The notes under the pieces: model-generated
What the model was told of the DNA's origin: nothing
Databases searched by the model: none
Seen by the model: the letters and a program-made list of their open reading frames with translations, nothing else
Translations under genes and position numbers: made by a program
Source of the DNA: Epiperipatus broadwayi
Lineage: Eukaryota; Onychophora; Udeonychophora; Euonychophora; Peripatidae
DNA length: 64,000 nucleotides
Direction: 5' to 3'
Assembly (NCBI GenBank): GCA_028023455.1
Contig: JAQFVV010012476.1
Coordinates: 2,399,820-2,463,819, forward strand
Shown: positions 51,600 to 62,339 of the stretch, piece after piece
Layout: each line of letters starts with the position of its first letter
Position numbering within the stretch: the stretch's first letter is position 1

Positions 51600-52190
51600 G
51601 AAGGTAGTATAGTATGCAGAAGTTTAGGATAATTTTTTTGTCAGTATATTTGTACAAATGGTGGGATAATATTATGAAGAATTGGTGAGTGTTTTAGTGG
51701 CCATGAATCAGGTAGAGGAATAGATACATTAAAAAAGTAGGGAGGTGGAGAGATGGGGAATGACTATTGAGAGTTAGAAAAGCTTAAATATATATAGAAG
51801 TAGACAGAATATTGGACATGAATTAATGTAAGGTAATGGCAGTGAAACTAATTTATTATTTAAGACTTAAACAGGATAAGTAGCACAAGGAAATACACAA
51901 AACAATGGATGTGGGTTATTTAGTTTGTAGATTATGTAAGAAAGGCATGGAAAATATTAGGCATTACGTAATGGAATATAAATGCTTACAAGCAAAAAGG
52001 GTATAAATAATTTGTGAGAGAATAAATATGGACCAAGTAATTATAAAGAAACCAGATTCTTCACATTTATACTGGGATTGGAATACAATTAACTTTTCAG
52101 AGAAAGACCATTACATCTCAAATAGCAACAAGATTGAGTGTGAGATAGTACAGGAGATTGAGTGTGGAGTACTTTAGCATTTTTTCAGTT
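51600..52190 (+). pseudogene. LINE ORF2 C-terminus, right of the gypsy insertion
   Basis: Resumes the LINE relic after the duplicated GAAG. Around 51915-51990 it reads LVCRLCKKGMENIRHYVMEY, a C-x2-C...H...(C) zinc-knuckle pattern in which the last Cys is Tyr, typical of the C-terminus of several LINE groups. Frames are broken by stops before and after. This confirms that the gypsy element inserted in the 3' part of ORF2. Confidence 0.7.
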
Positions 52191-52199
52191 TCACCATTA

Positions 52200-52840
52200 A
52201 TTGTTTTCAAGTTTATATGAGAAGAAAACGATAAAATAATTGGTCTCCATATGGCTGGAATTTAAATTAGTTGGTCTTTTCAATATTTCATTCGACTCTC
52301 TTATGCCTCTCAATTCATAATTTTCCAAATTAGCAGTTATTTTAACATTATCAAAATCAGGTTTGTGACCAATTTCTAAACGATATAAAGTAAAAACTGA
52401 CATATTTACTTAACTTAGGATTAAAGGCATTTTGATGTCCTTTAATTTTGACATGAATTCATTTACTGGACTAAACTACATGGCTTTTCAAGCACTATAA
52501 TTTATTTAAGATAGAATTTGTTGCATTTCATAATTTAAACCAGATCATTGTATTGTAATTATTCCAACAGATAATGATAAGCCAATTATTGTACTTAATC
52601 ATTGAATTTAATAATGATACAATTTCAAATTAATTAAATGATCGGACTTACAAAATGATTATTAGAGAATGTCTGATATGTTTAAAAACAAAAAAACAAA
52701 TGTCTTATAAAATGTTCCATTATAGATGAGGATATGAAAATTAAAATTTCTCCAAGAAAAGTTCTTTATTATAGCCTAAATGTTATGGTTTGCGTAACAT
52801 TCTTAAACCCTAGTGGTCTATTATATGTGCTATAGATTGT
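52200..52840. other. No gene seen
   Basis: AT-rich DNA. The 68-aa minus frame at 52197-52403 has no domain; the possibility that it belongs to the antisense of a PLE leader is open. Confidence 0.4.
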
Positions 52841-52852
52841 CTCACACATGCT

Positions 52853-53850
52853 TTGACTAGATATTTAACTGAATTCATGCAACCATTGACAGTTAACTTT
52901 CCATCCAGAATTAAGATTTCAAATCATTTTATTTTTATAATTAAAAACTTAAAACTATCTAAAACTGGTCGTTTTGATGTATCTTCTCTGTTTATTAGTA
53001 TTTTTATTGAAGAAGCTTCATCTATAATAACTGAATACAATAAGTTTCCTGATTTTATTAGCCTATTGTAAAAATATAAAAAAATTAATGAATTTTCTAT
53101 AGGATCTCCACAGTTATCGGTAATTGGTGATCTTTTCATGACTAATTTTAAAATGAAGTATTAAATGCAGTTATTAAAATGGTCTATTTGGCTCAGACAT
53201 ATGGATGATATATATTTTATATGACTATATGGTATTGATGCGTAGAACTATTTTTTGTATATCTTAATGATTGGCATCCTAATATTATGTTTAGTATGGA
53301 AGTTGAAAATAAGAAATCGCTTTCTTTCTAGATGTTTTGATTGCAACAAAATGTAATGACTCATTATCAGTATCAGTTTACAGAAAATACACCAACACAA
53401 CCACATATTTTAATTTTAAATTTCATCATTATCCCATGCAAATAATTTTGTTAGCCAAAATCCTTTGACAAGCAGTTGTAGTTGTCAGATGAAAATCATC
53501 TTACACTAGAAATAGAACTAACAAAAAATATTCTACTTTATAATGGTTACAATAAAACCATCATCAATAAGGCATTACATAGCATTGGTATTAAAAAGAA
53601 GTAAGAAGATAAAATTGATAATACAACTTGTTATAGAGTGGTTTTGCTTTATATTACAAAAGTCACTAATAAAACTAATAAAACATATTTAATTTTAACA
53701 CAAAGACGACGTTTTTCACTAGCAAAAAATGATATTTTCCCTAAACCTAATAATACCAGGGGTGTGTGTTTACAATGATTGATAAACTATGCATGTCATT
53801 TTAATAAATGAATTAATGTCACAATTAATGAACATAAAATATTTTCCGTC
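52853..53850 (+). pseudogene. Penelope-like element reverse transcriptase relic
   Basis: Plus strand, broken by stops. 52853-53071 has a FDVSSLFISIFIEEASSII segment, the PLE version of RT motif A (FDVxSLFTxIP...EA). Around 53090-53145 it reads FSIGSPQLSVIGDLFM (motif B and following, canonical GSPLSPxxAxLFM). HMDDIYFI near 53200 is the catalytic xxDD with both Asp kept. Further down come LNDWHPNIMFSMEVENKKSLSF and SVYRKYTNTTTYFNF, the PLE-specific signature near the thumb. No GIY-YIG domain is seen next to it, so it is a 3'-decayed or separate copy. Confidence 0.85.
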
Positions 53851-54486
53851 AAAAGTTAAATATATCATTGTTAACTTCACCTTTTTAAAAAATTGGTCAC
53901 AGTCCAGGTTTTGATAATGATAACTGTAGTATTTATTCATCCAGACCTAATTGTGATCATCCTACTTGGATGTCAATGATGGTTGAGAATGTGGATGAGT
54001 TACACTAAGGATGGATATACATGAGGTTTTTTGCCAGTCACTTATTTGTTATGGGATGATGTACTACTTTATAGCAAGATACATTTCATTTAATGCACCT
54101 TCAATGTTTGTCTTTGGATTTTTGCATGTCTTGGAATACATTAACCATGAATGGCAAATCGTTTTTGCTAACTATTATTATCATTTTGGTTTCATTGCAT
54201 TTAAGATTCAAAAATACTTTTAAGCAATCAACCAGTTAATGCAATTTTGAGAGAAATTCTTTTAATTAGCAGTTTTTCTTTTCAATAGCTACTTATCCAT
54301 TGCATTTCTTTTTGTTCTTGACTGATTCTCTGCAGCTTTCTGACGTATTAAGATTACAGTCATTTGTTCATATTTAATATATTTCATGTTCTCTTTACAT
54401 ATTCCCTACACTAAACATACCTCGAAAGTATTTTGCAAAACATCATAATTTGGATTTAATGAGTGGATTAACTATATTTTCACCCA
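53851..54486. other. No gene seen
   Basis: AT-rich DNA with a 70-aa plus frame (54011-54223) of hydrophobic composition and no recognised domain. Confidence 0.4.
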
Positions 54487-54497
54487 ACATCCTTTCT

Positions 54498-54611
54498 TTT
54501 TTTCATATGCCATAGCATCGGCCGGGATGCGAACCCACAACTGTCTGCAACCAACTACTTGCTTACAAGGGTGCTGCGATGACCTCTCGGCTAACAACGC
54601 TTGACCACCGA
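54498..54611 (-). mobile_element. tRNA-like SINE, full-length, with target duplication
   Basis: On the minus strand: a tRNA-like body with box A TAGCCGAGAGG (54583-54593) and box B GGTTCGCATCC (54525-54535), the internal RNA polymerase III promoter. The ends GCGTTGT and CCGATGC can pair in six of seven positions as an acceptor stem. A GGCATATG spacer and a short A-rich tail (T-rich on the plus strand) follow. Near-identical 11-12-bp direct repeats ACATCCTTTCT (54487-54497) and ACATCCTTTTCT (54612-54623) flank it. The box A surroundings and the long middle resemble a class II (Ser/Leu-type) tRNA, but I do not assign an anticodon. A true tRNA gene is unlikely because of the tail, the flanking duplication and the second, truncated copy at 29.7 kb. 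Confidence 0.85.
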
Positions 54612-54623
54612 ACATCCTTTTCT

Positions 54624-55087
54624 GAAAATATTTTGTATACTCATGTAATTATTTTATAACTAGTCATAAAAGTTATTTTTTAGGCTGGTAAAAAAGAGAA
54701 AAAAAAATTTAAGCCGAATTTTGAAAATTCTTGTCCAGATTTTAAAACTATAATGTTTTGTACATTTTAATAATATATGCATCTTTTCCATCATATTTAA
54801 AACAAGAAAAGGGCAAAATATATTAAGCCTCTTGCAAAAGGCAAATCTGAAAGGTCACAAAATACGTTACATTTTTTACAATTTTTAAAATTGAACAATT
54901 TATTTGTATGCAATAAAAACTTAAATTATATAATTTTTTTTTCCTTTACATTAAATTTTTATTTTCTTATTGTCTTCAATTTTACATTGCACATTTGTTT
55001 AATAAATATTTCATAATATTATAAACTCTTATAACTAATTTTCTTGTAATTTCTTAAATTGGTATACTTAGGTGTATATATATATAT
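54624..55087. other. No gene seen; ends in (TA)n
   Basis: AT-rich DNA with a short TA run (about 55073-55087) that served as the target of the following gypsy element. Confidence 0.6.
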
Positions 55088-56520
55088 TGTAATGTTTTTC
55101 GTATTACTAGGCCACTATACGCCTCAAATTTATATTTGAGCATGAGTTGATCAAGCTGTATCAAAAGAAAAAAGAAAGTTGTATTTCTATTCTCAACACA
55201 GCTATTTTTCCTGATCAACTTTGGCCTAGAACTATTACCGAGTACAATCGTGAACAGAACCAGTTTTTAATTTCTACTTGAGGGCGCCAGAGTCGTTAGA
55301 CCCACTGAGAGTGCGTCAAACATATTGTAGCCCGTAAGGTAATAATTATACGATCTGAGTTAACATTCTCGTTAAGAAGAAGATATCCCCATTTTTTCTT
55401 AATTACGGAAATTAAATCCATCAAAAAAAATAATTTGTATACCAATCTAAGTTAAATAACTAAAGGTAAAACTTAAATAGAATAGCATTAATTTTATACA
55501 CGTACAATGAAAGTGAAGTTAATAATAAAGATTTATTCTAACTCGTCAAGCATTCAATATTTATGATTAAGACAAAATTATAATGTTGGAAAAGATTGTG
55601 CATATGAATTCAATAATTTGATTCAAATATTGGAGTAATAATTATTTAGTCTTATTTTTCGTAGTAACAGTTTGGTTCATTTCTCAGTTCGCAAATCTTC
55701 TGATCCAAGAAAAATTTATGGGATAACATTTCCATTCAACTCACTATTCATAAAGCTTTATGTAAAAAAATTATGGCCATTTACTTACCGGTAAGTTGAC
55801 ATTAAGTAAATCATCGATCTTCCTGACATACAATTCAGTTAGTGGGTAGTCCGCAGTAGTTGTTTTTCTTTTAGTTTTATTTCCGAATCTCCGATCTAAT
55901 TTAGGTAGCCAGATGACGATCTAGGTGACTTTTTCCGAGAGAAAGTGTCGACAAACGATAGAGTTCTACTCACTCATGGCGAGCGATTTCAGTTCGTATC
56001 TAAGTGGACACATTTTATTAAAAAAATACGAGGCACTTCAAATTGCTCAGCACTATTGGAACAATAAGAGAAAAAAGACCCCTTTTCAAATCTGTTGGCT
56101 CCTTTTATACTCCTAGATTCTTTTTAGAAGCTCTGCGCATGTTCTTTTTTTTTCTTTGTTCTACTTTATAAACTTCTACATTATTCTCCTTTTCTTATTA
56201 CAAAGTCTGTTTTTCCGTTAAGAATTTCTGCCATTTTTAATTACTATCAGAAAGTTGTTTCTGATAGCAATCTTTCACCTTTTGAAATTTCCTTTCACTA
56301 TTTGAATCAATGATTCAATATGCACTTTCCAACATTGAATTTATTTTAGTTAACTTATTTCTAAAAAAAAAAAAAAAATTAAACTTTCACTGTACGTTTT
56401 TTTTTTCTTTAAAACATTATGTTACAAAAAAAATAAAGATTGTGTTCGCTCTCCTTTCTTTTTTTTATAATACCTAATATTAAAAAGTAATTTGTACCGT
56501 ATATATAAATAAATGGTACA
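55088..56520 (-). repeat. 3' LTR of the young gypsy element
   Basis: 1433 bp, starts TGTAATG and ends GGTACA on the plus strand. Its right 30 bp hold GTACC...GGTAC, an inverted repeat. It contains the 14-bp palindrome ACTTACCGGTAAGT. A 63-aa open frame (55925-56116, plus strand) is open in both LTRs simply because they are nearly identical. Confidence 0.92.
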
Positions 56521-56586
56521 ATACCACCGGGGCAGGGGAATGAGAATAAAATATGGGTTTGAACTAATTTTATTCTTAATAAGTCT

Positions 56587-57219
56587 TTATGGAGTACTTC
56601 TAACCCACGTCCTAGTCTTATATGGTTTCAGTGACCTAGCATTATAGGTACCCCTTTCTCCTTCACCATTCTTTAAAGTGAAAGCATTTGGACCATCCTG
56701 TCGGCTGATTTGGTAAGGTCCCTCATACAAATTTTGGAACTTTTTAAAAATATGCTTCCCAGTTTGACTCACAGGGTTCGTTTTTACCCATACTGTATCC
56801 CCTGTTTTAAACTTATCAGTCAGGCCTCCTTTCCGCTGGGTTTGGAGCTTGGCACAGTGTTCCAAATTTTTTCTTGCTTCTTCATGATCTCTTCCTTAAT
56901 CAATGTTTTCTGGACCAGCGGGTAACTTGGATTGGTACAATCTAGGTATTGCTTGTCCGAAGTGAAGTCTTACAGGTGCACATCCGGTAGATTCATTATG
57001 AGACCAATTTATGAAATTTAACACCCTTGGGAGTTGTTTCACCCATTCTCTATGGTTGGATGCAGTATATACCCTGAAGAGGTGTCCTAACTCTCTCATC
57101 ACCCGCTCACAAGGGTTTGATTGTGGATTTTGTATGGATGACAATATGTGTTTTACCTCCATCCTCTGTATCCATTGTTGCCAATCATAAGATGTGAACG
57201 GCATACCGTGGTCCGACAA
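56587..57219 (-). pseudogene. Integrase C-terminal half
   Basis: Two open segments in one frame separated by a TAA near 56893. 56896-57219 has LSDHGMPFTSYDW-type sequence with the second catalytic Asp, then NPQSNPCERVMRELG with the catalytic Glu, and WSHNESTG. 56587-56865 has GDTVWVK and YEGPYQI, the GPF/Y-type module of gypsy integrases that follows the core. No chromodomain is seen after it. The first frame lesion upstream is a TGA near 57250. Otherwise the sequence is well preserved. Confidence 0.9.
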
Positions 57220-57252
57220 AATAGCTTTTGGTTTGCCTACCCTTTTAAAATA

Positions 57253-57987
57253 TCATACCTCAAGGGCTCGTATGGCATTCTTGGTATAGGCTTGGGTCAC
57301 CGGATATGCTGACACCCATTTTGAAAAAAGGTCATATACTACTAGTAGATATTTCATTTTCCCGAAAGCTGGCAATGGTCCATAGAAATCAATAGCCACC
57401 AGGTCATTGGGTTCTTTAGGGATGATAGAATTCAATGGACCTTGATATGACTTGTTTGCTGGTTTTGTCTTCTGACACATTTCACATGAGCTTACTATCC
57501 TGGTGACCTGTGCTCTCATATTCGGCCAGTGGAACCATGTCCTCAATAAGGCTTCCACTTTATTTACACCATAGTGCCCATACAAATGATGTGTGTGGTC
57601 AATAAGTCCTTCCTGTAAACTTTCTGGTATGATCATTTTCCATTGATCCTTTTGAGGGTCGGTGATATACCATAGTATCCCTTCTTTCAGGTGGTATCCC
57701 TCATCAGTGTTAGCATCTGCTGTCTCTCCCGCTTCATCTTTGTCTTCTAGTTGATCAATAATTTTCTTGTAGGTCAGGCTTTGCCATTGTACCTTTCCTA
57801 AGTGTTTCAATCCTTCTTCTACTACAGCATCTGTTTCTAATTCTACACTTGCCAAACAGATATCTTCCATCTGCAAATGGTCCTGGGTATCAGGAACAAT
57901 ATTCCGACTCAATGTGTTGGCTACCACATTTTCAGTGCCCTTACAATACTGGATGGAATAATTGAACTCCTGGAGAAAAGGCTCCAT
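57253..57987 (-). pseudogene. RNase H end, integrase zinc domain and first core part
   Basis: 244-aa segment. Residues about 1-30 continue RNase H (YCKGTENVVANTLSRN, with the last conserved Asp of 'ADxLSR' replaced by Asn). A tether follows, then the HHCC zinc domain around residues 135-175 (HHLYGHYG ... SSCEMCQKTK). The core start AIDFYGPLP with the first catalytic Asp and LLVVYDLFSKWVSAYPV follow (about residues 195-235). It is in another frame than the RT piece upstream, with a frameshift near 57980. Confidence 0.9.
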
Positions 57988-59081
57988 CGGATTAGCCTAC
58001 TATTTGTTAAATAACTGTGATTTAAGAACTCTAGGCTCTTATGATCTGTCCTAACAATCGTTTCCGATCCTATCAAGAATTGGTGGAACTTCTGAAATGC
58101 CCACACCACAGCCAAGGCCTCTTTCTCTGTTACACAGTAATTAATCTCTGCACCTCTCAGTGGTCTGCTGACAAAATAAATTACACCCCAGGTACCATCC
58201 TCTTGAGCTTGCATAAGAGCAGCACCTAACCCATACCCACTACTATCTACCTGAACATTAAACAGTTTCCTTAAGTCAGGGTAAACCAACATCACTTGAC
58301 TAAGGAATTTCTCTTTAATAACCCTAAAATTGGTCTCATGCTCTTCCATCCATTTCCATGATGTTCCCTTACGTAATAATTGCAGCAGAGGCTCCATGTC
58401 TGAAGCAAAGTTTTTGTAAAATTTATTGTAGAAATTACACATCCCCAAAAACGATCTCACCTGTTTTGGTGTTCGAGGGGCTGGGAAATCTCGTATTGCC
58501 TGGATTTTGTCCGGGTGGGGTCTAATTCCATTGGCATTAATTAAGTGCCCTAATAAATTCACTTCTTCTGCTGCTAAACAGCTTTTTTGCAAATTAATGC
58601 GATTATCCTTCATGTTGCACTCTTGTAGAAACAACTTGAGGTGTTGTAAGTGTTCCTGGGCGTTATTGGATGCAATAATCACATCATCCATGTAAACAGT
58701 GATTAACTTTTTGATTTCTGGGCACAGCACACGATCGAGACATTTTAGCAGGCCTGCTCCACTATTCTTGAGACCAAAAGGCATTCTGTTAAATTGGTAC
58801 GATATACCATTATATTGAAATGCTGTGTACTTCTGGTCAGCAGGGTGTAACCTGATCTGCCAATAGCTGGCAGTCAGATCCAATGTGGAAAATATCTTTT
58901 TTCCCCGGAATTTATTTACCAACTCATTAATTGGAGGTGGAACATTTTGATCTGGCCATGTAATCTTGTTCAATTGCCTGGCATCCAAACACAGTCTTAT
59001 GGTTCCAACTTTTTTTTTTACAACCACCAATGGGTTATTATATGCTGACGAACCCTTAGTGATAATATCCCACTCCTCCAT
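57921..59081 (-). pseudogene. Reverse transcriptase and RNase H
   Basis: 386-aa open segment, the best-preserved coding piece of the window. RT: SSAYNNPLVVVKK (about 11-23), LCLDARQLNKIT (31-42), FSTLDLTASYWQIRL (64-78), MPFGLKNSGAGL (98-109), YMDDVIIAS active site (129-137), LGHLINANGIRPHPDK (174-189) and FLGMCNFYNKFYKNFA (207-222). RNase H follows with VQVDSSGYGLGA (276-287), VTEKEALAVVW (319-329) and RTDHKSLEFL (344-353). All catalytic Asp residues are present up to the frameshift. Before the first Met the frame is interrupted near 59085-59100 by a stop and a frame change. Confidence 0.93.
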
Positions 59082-59098
59082 TTAAAATAATTCTCTCT

Positions 59099-59932
59099 CT
59101 ATTTCAGCTCTATAGTGGTGTGGCACTGGTATGATCTTGCCTGGTATGGTGTACTGTCAGCGATCTTGATCCTGTGCTCATACCCTTTAATAACCCCGGG
59201 TTTATCTGAAAAATTCGATTTATATTCATTTAAGACTTCTTTTAGGTCCTTTTTCCATCCTTCCTTCACTCCCTTTATTACTTCATCAATCCATGCCTCT
59301 ATTGAAGGCTGTTCTATCTCAACCTCCATATTACATATGTTTTGCTGATTCATTCTCATCCGCGACCCAAACTCCACTTCTTCCCCATCACAGATAATCT
59401 TTTCATCTTTATAATTGATCACACACCCAGTTTTGTGCATAAAATCTGACCCCAATATGGCTTCATGTACCAACCCTTTTAGAATTAATAGCGTGTGGGG
59501 CATAATTTTATCCCCTATCTTAATTTGCACCCAAACCTGTTTTGAGCCCAATTGTGCCTTTTTGTTATTTGCTAATGTTATTAGCTTGCTTTTCACTGGT
59601 AGAGTTGGTATCTCTATGGGTTGGCTCCGCATGTGCTCATACGTTGTTTCTGACATTACCAATATCTGGCTGCCAGAATCACACAATGTCTCTACTTTGA
59701 CATCATTTATTTGCAAAACAACCTTTGGGCATTCTTGAAATGTGTACTTAATCGATTCGCCATCCCACTCACAAATAAGATTATCTATCCTCTTTTCTTC
59801 TGTTGTTCTACTGATCACTTTATTTCTTTTCTTTTTCCTTTTTTTTTTACTGGTTCTTTTATTTCTTCTTTTAATTCTCTGACCATCTCTGCCATTTCTT
59901 TTTTTATTTTTTCTTTGAATTCTGTCATGCAT
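59099..59932 (-). pseudogene. Gypsy protease with basic N-terminal region
   Basis: 277-aa segment. Residues about 1-50 are extremely Lys/Arg-rich with no gag motif. The retropepsin starts around residue 75, with LCDSGSQILVMS (about 82-93) as active site and HEAILGSDFMHKTG (about 154-167) as conserved end. The remaining 100 residues are the linker towards RT. The frame changes into the RT piece near 59100. An intact gag should precede it but does not. Confidence 0.85.
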
Positions 59933-60437
59933 TCGTATAATAGTTTTTTTTTATTAAGGGTTCCATGTCCTCTTTTAATTCTTCCACACTTTCTGCCATA
60001 TTTTGTATATTTTTATTACTTCTCAATTTCATATATGGCCATGTTGCTTATTTTTGCTACCGTAAACAAAATCTTAATGCTATCAATTGTTACGATATAA
60101 ATACAATATTTTATTTTGTTTTGCTAATAAATTTGTTCACCGACACCCCTCTCTTTTATCACCCTATAATCTCCCGTCCCCTTCTACCTTTATCGTCACT
60201 TCTTACCTTTGATCGGTTTTATTTATTATTTAATAATTTATATGCTATTATTTTCTTTCAATATAGCCTTCTTTAAAATCCTACTCTAAAAAAAACTTTT
60301 GTAATTGTACGCAATAACTTTTTAGATTTGCGCACTATTTGTGGTCATATTTATTTTCTGGCTACGGACATTAAATTCTCAATTTTATGCCGTTTTTAAA
60401 TTTTCTCAGGTCATGGTTATTTTTTCTTTTCGTAAGC

Positions 60438-60455
60438 CTCGAGTTGAGCAAGCCA
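60438..60455 (-). promoter_or_regulatory. Candidate primer binding site
   Basis: On the minus strand the bases next to the 5' LTR read A then TGGCTTGCTCAACTCGAG. A TGG start one base after the LTR is the normal place for pairing with a tRNA CCA end. I cannot name the tRNA. No convincing purine-rich tract is seen next to the 3' LTR. Confidence 0.6.
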
Positions 60456-60456
60456 T

Positions 60457-61891
60457 TGTAATGTTTTTCATATTACTAGGCCACTATACGCCTCAAATTT
60501 ATATTTGAGCATGAGTTGATCAAGCTGTATCAAAAGAAAAAAGAAAGTTGTATTTCTATTCTCAACACAGCTATTTTTCCAGATCAACTTTGGCCTAGAA
60601 CTAATACCAAGTACAATCGTGAGCAGAACCAGTTTTTAATTTCTACTTGAGGGCACCAGAGTCGTTAGACCCATTGAGACTGTGTCAAACATATTGTAGC
60701 CCGTAAGGTAATAATTATACAATCTGAGTTAACATTCTCGTTAAGAAGAAGATATCCCCATTTTTTCTTAATTACGGAAATTAAATCCATCAAAAAAAAA
60801 TAATTTGTATACCAATCTAAGTTAAATAACTAAAGGTAAAACTTAAATAGAATAGCATTAATTTTATACACGTACAATGAAAGTGAAGTTAATAATAAAG
60901 ATTTATTCTAACTCATCAAGCATTCAATATTTATGATTAAGACAAAATTATAATGTTGGAAAAGATTGTGCATATGAATTCAATAATTTGATTCAAATAT
61001 TGGAGTAATAATTATTTAGTCTTATTTTCCGTAGTAACAGTTTTGTTCATTTCTCAGTTCGCAAATCTTCTGATCCAAGAAAAATTTATGGGATAACATT
61101 TTCATTCAACTCACTATTCATAAAGCTTTATGTAAAAAAATTATGGCCATTTACTTACCGGTAAGTTGACATTAAGTAAATCATCGATCTTCCTGACATA
61201 CAATTCAGTTAGTGGGTAGTCCGCCGTAGTTGTTTTTCTTTTAGTTTTATTTCCGAATCTCCGATCTAATTTAGGTAGCCAGATGACGATCTAGGTGACT
61301 TTTTCCGAGAGAAAGTGTCGGCAAACGATAGAGTTCTACTCACTCATGGTGAGTGATTTCAGTTCCTATCTAAGTGGACACATTTTATTAAAAAAATACA
61401 AGGCACTTCAAATTGCTCAGCACTATTGGAACAATAAAAGAAAAAAGACCCCTTTTCAAATCTGTCGGCTCCTTTTATACTCCTAGATTCTTTTTAGAAG
61501 CTCTGCGCATGTTCTTTTTTTTTCTTTGTTCTACTTTATAAACTTCTACATTATTCTCCTTTTCTTATTACAAAGTCTGTTTTTCCGTTAAGAATTTCTG
61601 CCATTTTTAATTACTATCAGAAAGTTGTTTCTGATAGCAATCTTTCACCTTTTGAAATTTCCTTTCACTATTTGAATCAATGATTCAATATGCACTTTCC
61701 AACATTGAATTTATTTTAGTTAACTTATTTCTAAAAAAAAAAAAAAAATTAAACTTTCACTGTACGTTTTTTTTTTTCTTTAAAACATTATGTTACAAAA
61801 AAAATAAAGATTGTGTTCACTCTCCTTTCTTTTTTTTATAATACCTAATATTAAAAAGTAATTTGTACCATATATATAAATAAATGGTACA
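60457..61891 (-). repeat. 5' LTR of the young gypsy element
   Basis: 1435 bp, collinear with 55088-56520 with only scattered substitutions (for example GTATTAC/ATATTAC near the start) and small poly-A or poly-T length changes. Confidence 0.92.
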
Positions 61892-61915
61892 ATATATATA
61901 TATATATATATATAT
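61892..61915. repeat. (TA)n microsatellite
   Basis: About 24 bases of TA, the right part of the tract into which the gypsy element inserted. Confidence 0.95.
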
Positions 61916-62330
61916 TGTAACCGGACCCGCATACAACCGTTTTATTACATCAGTTGTAACAATTTTCTGATGAGCATGCTGTAGGAAGGAACTATCAATT
62001 GACATTCCTAATGCAGATGTTAATGCCTCCTACAACAATATTTCCTGCTCATCAGAGAATGTAGTACCATAAAAACTGGGAACATCTAAACATTTATATG
62101 TTTGGTTTTCCAAACAGCGCCATTAGAGTTCCGTCTCACTACAACCTGACTGGCCTGGGTCTAGTTATGTCAGACGTAGCTCAGAAGGCATGAGATTCTC
62201 ATGAACCAGTGCTATAATTGATGAGTGATGCAATAAAACAAAACAAAACTGGACAACTGGATAACCAATTTAATTTTTAGTAACAAAAAAAAAATGTATT
62301 AAATAACAATTAATTAGCAGTTTCTAACGA
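61916..62330. other. Possible LTR edge or small repeat with paired CTGATGAG motifs
   Basis: It starts TGTAACCGGACCC right after the TA tract, reminiscent of other LTR starts here. CTGATGAGCA (about 61967) and its inverted partner TGCTCATCAG (about 62047) lie within a roughly 110-bp imperfect inverted repeat (TTTTCTGATGAGCA...CTGTAGG against CCTACAAC...TGCTCATCAGAGAAT). No gene. Confidence 0.4.
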
Positions 62331-62339
62331 AGTTCATTT

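Larger units (their letters stand above)
55088..61891 (-). mobile_element. Young Ty3/gypsy element, minus strand, gag missing
   Basis: 6.8 kb bounded by LTRs of 1433 and 1435 bp (55088-56520 and 60457-61891) that are nearly identical, which implies recent insertion. TG...CA ends on both. It sits in a (TA)n tract; ATAT on each side is compatible with a 4-bp duplication but cannot be distinguished from the microsatellite. Protease, RT, RNase H and integrase are present on the minus strand (59932-56587). Only about 0.5 kb separates the 5' LTR from the first pol frame, so gag is essentially absent. Confidence 0.9.

Noticed and set aside
54498-54611. Genuine tRNA gene
   Set aside because: It has an A-rich tail, flanking direct repeats and a truncated sister copy with its own duplication, and the D-arm pairs poorly; retroposed SINE fits better.
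55925-56116. 63-aa frame present in both LTRs of the young gypsy (also 61295-61486) as a possible LTR-encoded peptide
   Set aside because: The LTRs are almost identical over their full length, so shared openness is expected and no domain is visible.
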